Assembly: GCA_034231615.1 (NCBI GenBank)
Contig: CM067302.1
Location: 13,010,820 to 13,074,819 of the forward strand
Direction: 5' to 3'
DNA length: 64,000 bases
Origin: Meghimatium bilineatum
Taxonomy: Eukaryota; Mollusca; Gastropoda; Stylommatophora; Philomycidae
Part shown: one piece after another, positions 44,165 to 55,300 of the stretch
How positions within the stretch are numbered: position 1 is the stretch's first letter
Layout of the letters: each line of letters starts with the position of its first letter
The notes under the pieces: generated by a model
What the model saw: only the letters and a program-made list of their open reading frames with translations
Told to the model about the DNA's origin: nothing
Database searches by the model: none
Translations under genes and position numbers: made by a program

Positions 44165-45705
44165 TTTATCTCAGCTACCACCACCAAATTTATCTCACCA
44201 ATCACACCTCATTTATCATTTATCTCAACTACAACCTCCACATTCTTCTTCTTCTGCGTTCGTTCTTAAATTCCTGCAGATTAGCAGGATGTAGTCCGGA
44301 TAACGGAATGAGTTATGTCATGGTTTACAGCATTGCTGCGATATCTGTGCTTTTCGGCCTGGCACATCCGACTTCAGCATGTCTTTGTGTCACTGACCCT
44401 ATACGGACTGGGACAGCCATCTCCATCATATAACCTCCTTAGTCGCCTTTTGCGACAAGCATGGAAGGTAAACAGTGTTTCTATTCTTCGCTCAACTTTT
44501 GGGCCCCGGCAACTAATCCTCTCCAGATTTATCTCACCAACCACACCTCATTTATCATTTATCTCAACTACCACCTGCACATTTATCTCAACCTTTACCT
44601 CCAAATGTATAAAATTAACCCCCTCCAAATTTATCTCAACCATCAATTCCACATTTATCTCAACTAGCAACTCCACATTTATCTCAACTAGCAACTCCAC
44701 ATTCATCTCAACTAGCAACTCCACATTTATCTCAACCATCACCTCCGCATTTATGCCAACTAAGAACTTCACATTTATGCCAACCATCCTGTCCACACTT
44801 ATCTACACGATAACATCCACACTTATCACATACACCGCCCCCACATTTATCTCTCACACAACCACCAATTTTATCTCAAATATAACCTCCACATTTATCG
44901 CAACTATAACTTCCACATTTATCGCAACTATAACTTCCACATTTATCTCAACTATCAACTCCGCATTTATCTCAACTATCAACTCCGCATTTATCTCAAC
45001 TATCAACTCCGCATTTATCTCAACTTTCAATTCCACATTTATCTCAACTTTCAATCCCACATTTATCTCAACTTTCAATTCCACATTTATCTCAACTTTC
45101 AATTCCACATTTATCTCAACTTTCAATCCCACATTTATCTCAACTTTCAATTCCACATTTATCTCAACTTTCAATTCCACATTTATCTCAACTTTCAATC
45201 CCACATTTATCTCAACTATCAACTCCGCATTTATCTCAACTTTCAATTCCACATTTATCTCAACTTTCAATCCCACATTTATCTCAACTTTCAATTCCAC
45301 ATTTATCTCAACTTTCAATTCCACATTTATCTCAACTTTCAATCCCACATTTATCTCAACTTTCAATTCCACATTTATCTCAACTATCAACTCCGCATTT
45401 ATCTCAACTATCAACTCCACATTTATCTCAACTTTCAATTCCACATTTATCTCAACTTTCAATTCCACATTTATCTCAACCATCAACCACACATTTCTGC
45501 CAACCATCAACCACACATTTCTGCCAACCATCAACCCCACATGTCTGCCAATCATCAACCCCACATTTCTGCCAACCATCAACCCCACATTTCTGCCAAC
45601 CACCAACCCCACATACATACAAACCATCTCTCCCACACTCATCTACACGATAATACCCAGACTTATCACATTTATCCCCTCCTCGTTTATCTCAAATAGT
45701 TAAAG
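44165..45705. repeat. 24-bp minisatellite, split by SINE-A
   Basis: About 50 copies of CACATTTATCTCAACTTTCA plus ATTC, with CTATCAACTCCG, CCATCAACCCC and TTTCTGCCAACC variants in blocks. A segment of about 75 bp is present on both sides of the SINE at 44246-44512 (TCACACCTCATTTATCATTT and CCACACCTCATTTATCATTT). The plus frame of 462 codons, FISTFNST repeated, is an artefact of the 24-bp period. Confidence 0.93.
44246..44512 (-). mobile_element. SINE-A copy inserted in the 24-bp array
   Basis: TTCTTCTTCTGCGTTCG at the left, then GGAATGAGTTATGTCATGG, CATCCGACTTCAGCATGTC, CCTTAGTCGCCTTTTGCGAC and GCCCCGGCAAC. The array resumes on the right. Target duplication is hard to tell from array sequence. 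Confidence 0.85.
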
Positions 45706-45714
45706 TGACTCAGA

Positions 45715-45870
45715 AGTCACTCAGAAGTCACTCAGAAGTCGGAAGTGTCAGACAAAAAGACATATCTAAGCCAAGCTGTCAACCAAGACACAACGCTTAC
45801 TTTTCTCTGGACTACATCCTACTAACCTGCCGGAGTTTGAAATCGAACGCTGAAGAAGAAATTAAAGAAT
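45715..45870 (+). mobile_element. SINE-A, worn copy
   Basis: GAAGTCGGAAGTGTCAGAC, AAGACACAACGCTTACTTTT, CTGGACTACATCCTACTAAC and GGAGTTTGAAATCGAACGC, then GAAGAAGAAA. The 5' half is missing. It is preceded by a small CAGAAGTCACT triplication. Confidence 0.75.
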
Positions 45871-46274
45871 GTCTCTTACCGTAACCGCTATGCTATAACG
45901 ATGCAAAGATGTACCTTTTGATAATGTCAATGTGTCCGACAGGCTATTAGCACATCAATAACATCAGTGTCTGAACTTTTAAAAACTTTCAGAATTCCCT
46001 TAGCACAAATTATATACCACTGTGTTAATGTATCAAAGACTATTTCAAATAGACTATTTAAAAAACGTAAAGTAACATTATTACAATTATTGCAACACTA
46101 ATGGACACCAAATTTAAAAGGTGTACCAGAATTTCTTTTGATTTTAAATTAATGGTTCAGCCTTAGCATGAAGAACATTTCAAGATTTAACAATGAAAAA
46201 AATATTCATTAAATTTGGTTTGGACTTTTATTCTTTGCGATTGAGGCCTCCGTTTCAAAAAGGTGTCTGTACTC
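45871..46274. other. No gene seen
   Basis: AT-rich unique sequence without frames or repeats of note. Confidence 0.6.
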
Positions 46275-46287
46275 ATCTGCCCCTATC

Positions 46288-46773
46288 CCCATCGAGACCA
46301 GCACCGTGCAGTGGTGATGGGGCTTAGTTCAGCCATCAGGGGCTGGAAACTAAGAATGGTTGGGCAGTCCCACTCGAGCAGGACCATAGTCCTGCCGAAG
46401 TAAGCAGAGTGCTGAAGACGGAGGCATCTAGCCAAAAGGCGCACAGATAATCAGGATGCCACGCACAAAACACAATGGAAACATGTCTACATCTATAAAT
46501 AGTTATGGTGCCTGCCCTGTGGCGGACGTTCAGGCAGGGACGGTGCTGGTCCCTATACCTCGAAAGGGCCCAACCTCAGTTACTGGAAGTCCTTCTCAAT
46601 TGTCGCGAGGAGCCAGGAGGCAAGGGGATAGAGCTACTGGCCAAACAAACAAACGACCAATAATCAAAGCTCTATGGGACACTGTATGAACTACAAAAGA
46701 CAGTGAGTTTTATAAAGGAGACAGAATTACAGATATAGACATGTTTCAAGTGAACGAAAGAAGAAGAAGAAGA
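46288..46773 (+). mobile_element. 486-bp internally deleted LINE-4 derivative with perfect duplication
   Basis: A perfect 13-bp duplication, ATCTGCCCCTATC, flanks the element at 46275-46287 and 46774-46786. The last 110 bp (from AAAGCTCTATGGGACACTGT through AACTACAAAAGACAGTGAGT to GTGAACGAAAGAAGAAGAAG) are nearly identical to the 3' end of LINE-4 at 10565-10680. The first 375 bp carry a GC-richer leader and a 77-codon frame (46456-46689) starting MPRTKHNGN, which I take as the LINE 5' region. The RNase H and Cys motifs, and presumably everything before them, are missing. It is a SINE-like passenger of LINE-4. I do not propose a function for the small frame. Confidence 0.75.
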
Positions 46774-46789
46774 ATCTGCCCCTATCAGA

Positions 46790-46989
46790 GAATGATATTT
46801 CCTTGACATAGATCCGATTAGTCTTTGGATCTGTTGTTGTGAGATGGCTGCATACTCTTCCCGCAATGCAAGAGACAACTGAAATTGGCTGGGACCACAT
46901 CTAGCTGATGAAGTCGTTTGTAGAGTTCATTCCAAAATTGTTCTATGGGTTTCATGTCTGTTCAAGGAATACTCTTGACTTTTTTCTCA
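46790..46989. other. No gene seen
   Basis: Short unique spacer between the LINE-4 derivative and the 16-bp array. Confidence 0.5.
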
Positions 46990-47440
46990 GTGACGAAATG
47001 GGTGCACGATAGTATAATGGCACGATGGTATAATGACACGATGGTATAATTGCACGATGGTATAATTGCACGATGGTATAATTGCACGATGGTATAATTG
47101 TACGATGGTATAATTGCACGATGGTATAATTGCACGATGGTATAATTGCACGATGGTATAATTGTACGATGGTATAATTGCACGATGTTATAATTGCACG
47201 ATGGTATAATTGCACGATGGTATAATGGCACGATGGTATAATGACACGATGGTATAATTGTACGATGGTATAATTGCACGATGGTATAATTGCACGATGG
47301 TATAATTGTACGATGATATAATGACACGATGGTATAATTGCACGATGGTATAATTGCACGATGGTATAATTGCACGATGGTATAATTGCACGATGGTATA
47401 ATTGCACGATGGTATAATTGCACCATGGTATAATTTCATA
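46990..47440. repeat. 16-bp minisatellite
   Basis: About 27 copies of TATAATTGCACGATGG with TTGTACG, TGGCACG and TGACACG variants. The TGGCACG-TGACACG pair occurs at about 47018-47045 and again at about 47222-47250, about 208 bp (13 units) apart. The minus frames of 87-154 codons are artefacts. Confidence 0.95.
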
Positions 47441-47459
47441 TACTGAGACAATTTAATTT

Positions 47460-48000
47460 GAACACTAAGATAACAGACATAATTAAAGAAATGGCATCAT
47501 CATCTGGTGTCACTACCGCAGCGAATGTTGACTGCAACGGATCTCCAACATCTTCTGTCTCCTGCCTTGGTAGTGTACTCTGCTAGACTGTAGCATCTTC
47601 ATCTCATTTTTCCCTCCGGCGTTCGTCACTGCCTACCTCTTGATAGTTGTCCCTCGACTGTACCTTCTAGTATGTTCTTTAAGTTCATGTTGTCTACATT
47701 GGCAAAAACATTCTATTTGTTTTCTCTTTATTTCCTTCAGTAGTTTTCTCCCCATATGAAGTGTTGTCAAAACCTCTTTCTTTGTTTTCTTCTTTTCGTG
47801 ATATTCTTCCTATTCTCCTGTACATCTACATCAGAAAGGTATCAATAATGTCTTCTACTTGTGTATTCATTGTTCATCTGTGAGCCATACACTAATGTAG
47901 AACCGTTGTATCATTTTATAATTTTAATTTTAGTTTGTAATTTGCTTAGATGATATCTTTATTATCGTGTCACTAAAAGTACATATATCCATTCTTATCC
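47460..48000 (-). mobile_element. LINE-8 fragment
   Basis: The minus strand, across frames, reads MYRRIGRISRKE, KKTKKEVLTTLHMGRKLLKE, IKRKQIECFCQCRQHEL and MLQSSRVHYQGRRQKMLEIR. The tail is TGACACCAGATGATGATGCC. This is the YRRI / KTK.EVL / FGH-type order in a heavily decayed copy. Confidence 0.7.
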
Positions 48001-48645
48001 TACTTTTAACTTTTCCTATTTCACATCTACTATCATTTGTGATTATGTTTCTAAGATATAAGTATTGATCTATTTGTTGTATCGTTCCATGTATTTTACG
48101 TTTATCGTTTGTTCCACTGAGAGACTATTTTCAGACAAATGTAAACGATGCAGCGCTAATAACAATAAATTCACGTAGGAAGCATGAGGATAAATGAAAA
48201 TAATTCTTAAGGATGACGGGAATTAAACCAGGTCTGTTCTAGCAGCACCGAATTGATTTGCAACACACGTAACCAGGTTTTCGTACTTGACTAACTACAT
48301 CCCCCAATAAAGATGTAATCTCGTCAAGAAAACCAACATGTGTACTCAAGTCACTGAGAACAGACCAAACGAAACATAGACTAATACAACATCAGGGAAT
48401 ATCCCGTACTAGTATTGAAGTATCATCAGGAACAGAAAATATACCATTAATATTCGTTCTACAAGGGCCTAAAGGCCTTCTTGTAAACATAAATAACGTA
48501 GGGACAGAGCAATATTGCTTAAAATAATATCTTATACAAATAAATTCACGTAGGAAGCAAAAGGATAAATTTAAAAATTCTTAAGACTGACGGGAATTAG
48601 AACGAACCTGTTTCAATTGTTAAGTTCCATTGTCGACTCACTACC
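48001..48645. other. No gene; two inverted-repeat G fragments
   Basis: At 48165-48270 and 48535-48620 lie TAAATTCACGTAGGAAGCA, GGATAAAT, ATTCTTAAG and TGACGGGAATTA segments, related to one arm and flank of repeat G at 40385-40560. Nothing else is recognisable. Confidence 0.6.
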
Positions 48646-48647
48646 AC

Positions 48648-48775
48648 GCCATATCAAACTAGCTAGTATATTAATCAAACTAGCCAGTATATTAATCAAA
48701 CTAGCCAGAATATTAATCAAACTATCTAGTGTATTAATCAAACTAGCCAGTAAATTAATCATACTAGCATATCAA
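48648..48775. repeat. Six copies of a 21-bp unit
   Basis: Unit ATCAAACTAGCCAGTATATT plus A, encoding IKLASIL in one frame as an artefact. Variants GAATATT and TGTATT. Confidence 0.9.
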
Positions 48776-48779
48776 GTAT

Positions 48780-49225
48780 ATTATTCTCCATTTGAAGAAA
48801 TATATAAAATAAATACTTTATGAACATTTTCTACACTCGATGAAGGCAGATCTAAGAGAAATGCAAAAAATATCGTATTGGGATTTCATAGTTTTTGCAC
48901 AGTTCCGTCTTGTGTATATTGAAACCTCCCACAGGAAGACGACAGCCGGATTACATTTCCACCTGCACAATTGCATTCCTTTATTGAAGTTTACCACTTT
49001 GCAATACACGAGACGGATCTAATTTCCACAATTAGCGCGGTCCCAGTAGTTTCCAGTAAGTTAGATTTAATCCATTGAGAAATCATTCGTTAAATTGACT
49101 ATTTCGTCACCGCCATAGCACGATTACATAACACAAGACAAATGAAGTACTAAAACTAAACCGCAAAGTAAACATTCAATAGAACAAGTATCCATTCATT
49201 ATCTTACCAAACATCAAAATGGTAC
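48780..49225. other. No gene seen
   Basis: Two overlapping frames of 60-63 codons on opposite strands lie at 48818-49022. Neither has a domain. Confidence 0.55.
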
Positions 49226-49255
49226 GTTAAGCAGACTTATCCCGTTGTTTAAGCA

Positions 49256-49657
49256 ATTAAAACAGCTAGTTATGCATTATGTGATAATAATGCATTATTA
49301 ACAGAGATGTGGTTCTACAGAAGAATGCTGAGAATACCATGGACTGCCAGAAAGACTAATGTAGAGGTATTAAAAGAGTTAAATGCGAAACGGACCTTAA
49401 TCAACAATATAAGAAAAAGGCAATCTTCTTTTTTTGGCCACTTCATGAGACAGGCAGGTTTAGAGAACATAATCACAACAGGCAAGATTGAAGGCACCAG
49501 AGACAGAGGGCGACAACGTGAGAAAATATTAGACAGTTTGACAACCTGGCACGTCAAAGAAACAACAACGACTTTGATACATAATACTGTGGACAGAGAG
49601 CTGTGGAGAGCCATGACCGCCTACGCCACCCGGCATGGCACCTGATGATGATGATGA
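49256..49657 (+). mobile_element. LINE-5, 5'-truncated insertion with long duplication
   Basis: The open frame 49307-49645 (112 codons) reads MWFYRRMLRIPWTARKTNVE, LKELNAKRTLINNIRKRQSS, FFGHFMRQAGLENIITTGKI, RGRQREKILDSLTTWHVKET and LIHNTVDRELWRAMTAYATR, then stop and a GATGATGATGATGA tail. Flanking repeats GTTAAGCAGACTTATCC at 49226 and 49658 extend to about 29 bp with few mismatches. It is the intact tail end of a LINE C-terminus, without reverse transcriptase. Confidence 0.88.
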
Positions 49658-49756
49658 GTTAAGCAGACTTATCCTGTTGGTAAGCAGGAAAACCCATCAG
49701 TTCATAAAGAGTTAACACAGAATGATATTGAAGTTTTTCTTCAGTTGACCAATTGT

Positions 49757-50385
49757 AGTTACGCATGTGGTTGCGTATGTGGGTCTCACCAATGGCCCAC
49801 CAGACAAATCACCCATGCAACAGAAAACCTTAGTAGATGAAATGCCGCTATATTGAGGTTATCTTCTTATAGAAGCTTCATGTCACGTCATCTATACAAT
49901 TATGCTTATTATGCTGTTATTTTGTTGTTGAAATGTGTTTCATGTTTACTTGAATATATGTATGCACCCTCCGTAGTTGGGAGGGAGCCAGAGATGTACT
50001 GTGCAGCACTGGGGAGGAGGAAACTGACAGCACTGTTTTTTTCCTATGGCTTAAACCCATCATAGTGGCACAGTGACTCAGGACGTGACAATCCTTTTGA
50101 CGTGAACATTTTGTTGCATGCCTAGAGCAATAGAGAAGTTCGGCATAACCAGTAGTCAATTGGTGGCGGGGAATGAGCACAGTGAACCCTATCTTGGCTG
50201 CAGTGGCCTGGAGCAGTGCATAGGTTGAAAATTACCCTCCTGGAGGTGTGATAGTTATTCTCTGGCTCTGTCCCAGGGTGGGCCGATAATCCACAGACTT
50301 CCCAGCAATTTAATGCCATCTAATGGCATTGGGTCAAAGGGCATGAGCCCATGGGCCGCTGGATCAGCAACCAACCAACAAACCA
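49757..50385 (+). mobile_element. Element K copy in opposite orientation
   Basis: Starts ACGCATGTGGTTGCGTATGT, runs through CACCCATGCAACAGAAAACC, GAAGCTTCATGTCACGTCAT, GCACCCTCCGTAGTTGGGAG and GTAGTCAATTGGTGGCGGGG, and ends GCCGCTGGATCAGCAACCAA with CCAACAAACC. The short CCAA tail shows the usual state before expansion. Frames of 65-87 codons have no domain. Confidence 0.85.
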
Positions 50386-50569
50386 TCAATGGTGTTTGCT
50401 TATAGTCCATGCCATGTGACGTCGGTTATATTGTCTTTCCTCCACATTCTATTACGTGTGTTGTCAATCATTTATTGGTATCATCCATGTCGTGTAGCGT
50501 TAGTATCATGTGTTTACACAACTTCTATTTTGTGTGCTGACAATCATTTCCGGTACCGATGTTCTCCCA

Positions 50570-50720
50570 TACCGCAATTCTAGGTAGTCAAGCATCTTTT
50601 CTCTTGATCTTTCCCCACCCCTCTTTCTCATGAACTTGCTTGTTGTTACAATGTCTTCCAACTTCCCTCTTCTCATGATGTGTCCTAAAACTGTTTACTG
50701 TCTCTTTCTGACGAAGCTAC
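50570..50720 (-). mobile_element. LINE C-terminal scrap
   Basis: The minus strand reads, with frameshifts, GHIMRRGKLEDIVTTSKFMR, KRGGERSREKMLDYL. The pattern GH.MR...LE..V.T.K..GKR..GR.REK.LD matches LINE-5 type C-termini. Confidence 0.55.
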
Positions 50721-50779
50721 AGCAGCTCTATTTTGTTTAATTAACTTCTTTCAAGATATCTCCAGCATGGTCCATGGGA

Positions 50780-50855
50780 CATATTTTTCTGTCCCATCAA
50801 ATCCCATGGAAATTTATGCCTGTCCCATCCCATCCCATCCCATGGGATTACTATT
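50780..50855. repeat. CCCAT short repeats, left cluster
   Basis: TGTCCCATCCCATCCCATCC and ATCCCATGG words. A second cluster at 51238-51265 has the same motif, and both read towards each other as CCATGGGA. This suggests a shared origin of the two ends around the transposase relic. Confidence 0.7.
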
Positions 50856-51015
50856 ATAATATTAATATGGAATACATTTAAAATAAAACAATGAAATTTA
50901 TGAAAGTTTAGGTTTAGTGTCTACTAAATAGGACTACATATACAAAGAGACATGCAAAACGACAAAATGTATTAACTTTATGACAATTCAGTATCATTCT
51001 GACACTCTCATTTTA

Positions 51016-51300
51016 TTAGACCATTTCTGAGTCACTCTGCTCATTCAGCACATTATCAATTTCCCGCTGATCGACTGCTTCTAATAATTCAGTTAATTCG
51101 GGTAATCCGTGAACCATTTCCACAATGTTCATCTTACATGCAAATCTGATGTACACAGAGTTTATAACGAGAGCTGGTGACATCCGTTTTCGTAACTTAC
51201 TCAACAACAATCCGGCCATGGGAAATACAAATATGTGCTGTCCATCCCATCCCATCCCATGGGACGTTTCCCTTAGGAATACCATGGGAATAACATTCCT
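51016..51300 (-). pseudogene. Possible hAT transposase C-terminal relic
   Basis: The 89-codon minus frame contains FVFPMAGLLLSKLRKRMSPA and then NSVYIRFACKMN. This resembles the hAT-family dimerisation end, where a VFS.AG.L..K.R.R.SP..V pattern is followed by a hydrophobic helix and N. The N-terminal part is replaced by the CCCAT repeat. It is too short and degenerate for certainty. A LINE or unrelated low-complexity origin remains possible. Confidence 0.4.
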
Positions 51301-51359
51301 ATGGACAAGCCTGGATATCTCCCTTACGCTTTTGATCTGTTCGTGTTGTTCCTAAGCTT

Positions 51360-51435
51360 AAGCTCCCAGCCCTACGCTTAACGGCAAGTGTGAATGCGAT
51401 CAACAATCATTCACCTGGGGAAAGACAATAGTTGT
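51360..51435 (+). mobile_element. LINE-2 3' end scrap
   Basis: CCCTACGCTTAACGGCAAGT, GTGAATGCGATCAACAATCA and TTCACCTGGGGAAAGACAAT are the LINE-2 stop region and 3' UTR, as at 35445-35510. Confidence 0.8.
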
Positions 51436-51486
51436 TCTTAAAATTCTTCTATAAAATCATATCTCTTCTGCCACATTATAATATTG

Positions 51487-51766
51487 CTCAGCCCGAGTGT
51501 TGACGAGGATCGAAAGGGGAGCAAAGAATAGCAACACTGTTTACCTTCTACGCATGTCGTAAAAGGCGACTAAGGAGGTTATGGGAGTTGGCTGTCCCAT
51601 CCCATATAGTGTCAGTGACTCACATCCATGCTGAAGTCGGATGTGTCAGACCGAAAGGCGCAGATATCGCAGCAATGATGTAAACCATGACACAACGTAT
51701 TCCGTTCTCCGGACTACATCCTACTAATCTGCAGGAGTTTGAGAACAAACGCAGAAGAAGAAGAAT
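51487..51766 (+). mobile_element. SINE-A copy, plus orientation
   Basis: Runs from AAAGGGGAGCAAAGAATAGC through CATGTCGTAAAAGGCGACTA, GAAGTCGGATGTGTCAGACC, GATATCGCAGCAATGATGTA and CGGACTACATCCTACTAATC to a GCAGAAGAAGAAGAA tail. Flanks ATAATATTGC (51477-51486) and ATAATTTTGC (51766-51775) match at 9 of 10 bases. This copy defines the sense strand of the family. I see no pol III A and B boxes at its 5' end. Confidence 0.9.
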
Positions 51767-51775
51767 AATTTTGCA

Positions 51776-52364
51776 CTATTCTGATGAGTGTCGAATATTC
51801 ACTTCCATACATCTGATGCCATTGATATAATCTGACGTTAATTTGTCTTTCTTCTGATTTTGTTGACAGAGGGGTTTGGTTAGATACCAAGGAATAACGA
51901 GATATGAAGCTTTTGATTCCTGTATGCATTCATTTTTTAAAAGAGCTTTGTCATACCCAGATGGCTCTATATAACTGTTAGCGGTGTGCAATGCTTTGAG
52001 ACGCTACTCAGAGGGGAGTCTATGCGTGAATGTGTGTCTGCAGAGGGGAATCTGTGTGTGAATGGGAGTGGATTTATACGTGTGTTTGTGCAATTCCGAA
52101 ATTAGGGGGAATACGTTTTGAAGGCTTCACAAAACTCCTTTCCCAACCATTAGCAAATCAGAACATGACATGTCGTGCTACTGTGTAATATTAATTTCTT
52201 GTTGTCTGTTTTTACCCTGATGAAAACTATTTAATCGAAACGTCGTTCGTTTCCGTTGATATTGTGTTTTTGTATTTTTCTGCAAACTCAATGTGTATCT
52301 CTGCCCCCCCAACCCCCTCCATCATTATTCTGTGTTGCACCAGCCCTGAAATCTCTGGTTAAGC
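51776..52364. other. No gene; hammerhead-like motif at 52217-52244
   Basis: No domain-bearing frame. At 52217-52244 the plus strand has CTGATGA, a weak ACTATTTAAT stem-loop and CGAAACGTC, the order of hammerhead core boxes. A C run lies at 52301-52315. Confidence 0.45.
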
Positions 52365-55300
52365 TTTCTTAGATATGTACACATCTCTGGCGATACTTTC
52401 CTAGAAAAGTACACATCTCTGGCGATGCTATCCTAGAATGGCACACATCTCTGGCGATGCTATCCTAGTAAAGTACACATCTCTGGCGATGCTATCCTAG
52501 TAAAGTACACATCTCTGGCGATGCTATCCTAGTAAAGTACACATCTCTGGCGATGCTATCCTAGTAAAGTACACATCTCTGGCGATGCTATCCTAGAAAA
52601 GTACACATCTCTGGCGATGCTATCCTAGTAAAGTACACATCTCTGGCGATGCTATCCTAGTAAAGTACACATCTCTGGCGATGCTATCCTAGAAAAGTAC
52701 ACATCTCTGGCGATGCTATCCTAGAAAAGTACACATCTCTGGCGATGCTATCCTAGAAAAGTACACATCTCTGGCGATGCTATCCTAGAATGGCACACAT
52801 CTCTGGCGATGCTATCCTAGTAAAGTACACATCTCTGGCGATGCTATCCTAGTAAAGTACACATCTCTGGCGATGCTATCCTAGAAAAGTACACATCTCT
52901 GGCGATGCTATCCTAGAAAAGTACACATCTCTGGCGATGCTATCCTAGAAAAGTACACATCTTTGGCGATGCTATCCTAGTAAAGTACACATCTCTGGCG
53001 ATGCTATCCTAGAAAAGTACACATCTCTGGCGATGCTATCCTAGAAAAGTACACATCTCTGGCGATGCTATCCTAGAAAAGTACACATCTCTGGCGATGC
53101 TATCCTAGAAAAGTACACATCTCTGGCGATGCTATCCTAGAAAAGTACACATCTCTGGCGATGCTATCCTAGAAAAGTACACATCTCTGGCGATGCTATC
53201 CTAGAATGGCACACATCTCTGGCGATGCTATCCTAGTAAAGTACACATCTCTGGCGATGCTATCCTAGTAAAGTACACATCTCTGGCGATGCTATCCTAG
53301 TAAAGTACACATCTCTGGCGATGCTATCCTAGTAAAGTACACATCTCTGGCGATGCTATCCTAGTAAAGTACACATCTCTGGCGATGCTATCCTAGTAAA
53401 GTACACATCTCTGGCGATGCTATCCTAGAAAAGTACACATCTCTGGCGATGCTATCCTAGAAAAGTACACATCTCTGGCGATGCTATCCTAGAATGGCAC
53501 ACATCTCTGGCGATGCTATCCTAGTAAAGTACACATCTCTGGCGATGCTATCCTAGTAAAGTACACATCTCTGGCGATGCTATCCTAGTAAAGTACACAT
53601 CTCTGGCGATGCTATCCTAGTAAAGTACACATCTCTGGCGATGCTATCCTAGTAAAGTACACATCTCTGGCGATGCTATCCTAGAAAAGTACACATCTCT
53701 GGCGATGCTATCCTAGAAAAGTACACATCTCTGGCGATGCTATCCTAGAAAAGTACACATCTTTGGCGATGCTATCCTAGTAAAGTACACATCTCTGGCG
53801 ATGCTATCCTAGAAAAGTACACATCTCTGGCGATGCTATCCTAGAAAAGTACACATCTCTGGCGATGCTATCCTAGAAAAGTACACATCTCTGGCGATGC
53901 TATCCTAGAAAAGTACACATCTCTGGCGATGCTATCCTAGAAAAGTACACATCTCTGGCGATGCTATCCTAGAAAAGTACACATCTCTGGCGATGCTATC
54001 CTAGAATGGCACACATCTCTGGCGATGCTATCCTAGTAAAGTACACATCTCTGGCGATGCTATCCCAGAAAAGTACACATCTCTGGCGATGCTATCCTAG
54101 AAAAGTACACATCTCTGGCGATGCTATCCTAGAAAAGTACACATCTCTGGCGATGCTATCCTAGAAAAGTACACATCTCTGGCGATGCTATCCTAGAAAA
54201 GTACACATCTCTGGCGATGCTATCCTAGAATGGCACACATCTCTGGCGATGCTATCCTAGTAAAGTACACATCTCTGGCGATGCTATCCTAGAAAAGTAC
54301 ACATCTCTGGCGATGCTATCCTAGAATGGCACACATCTCTGGCGATGCTATCCTAGAAAAGTACACATCTCTGGCGATGCTATCCTAGAAAAGTACACAT
54401 CTCTGGCGATGCTATCCTAGAATGGCACACATCTCTGGCGATGCTATCCTAGTAAAGTACACATCTCTGGCGATGCTATCCTAGTAAAGTACACATCTCT
54501 GGCGATGCTATCCTAGTAAAGTACACATCTCTGGCGATGCTATCCTAGAAAAGTACACATCTCTGGCGATGCTATCCTAGAAAAGTACACATCTCTGGCG
54601 ATGCTATCCTAGAATGGCACACATCTCTGGCGATGCTATCCTAGAAAAGTACACATCTCTGGCGATGCTATCCTAGAATGGCACACATCTCTGGCGATGC
54701 TATCCTAGTAAAGTACACATCTCTGGCGATGCTATCCTAGAAAAGTACACATCTCTGGCGATGCTATCCTAGAAAAGTACACATCTCTGGCGATGCTATC
54801 CTAGAAAAGTACACATCTCTGGCGATGCTATCCTAGAAAAGTACACATCTCTGGCGATGCTATCCTAGAATGGCACACATCTCTGGCGATGCTATCCTAG
54901 AAAAGTACACATCTCTGGCGATGCTATCCTAGAAAAGTACACATCTCTGGCGATGCTATCCTAGAATGGCACACATCTCTGGCGATGCTATCCTAGAAAA
55001 GTACACATCTCTGGCGATGCTATCCTAGAAAAGTACACATCTCTGGCGATGCTATCCTAGAATGGCACACATCTCTGGCGATGCTATCCTAGTAAAGTAC
55101 ACATCTCTGGCGATGCTATCCTAGTAAAGTACACATCTCTGGCGATGCTATCCTAGTAAAGTACACATCTCTGGCGATGCTATCCTAGAAAAGTACACAT
55201 CTCTGGCGATGCTATCCTAGAAAAGTACACATCTCTGGCGATGCTATCCTAGAATGGCACACATCTCTGGCGATGCTATCCTAGAAAAGTACACATCTCT

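Noticed and set aside
44315..45703. A 462-codon frame with FISTFNST repeats that could look like a secreted or adhesin-like protein
   Set aside because: It starts inside SINE-A and runs over a 24-bp array, and it has no unique sequence with a domain.
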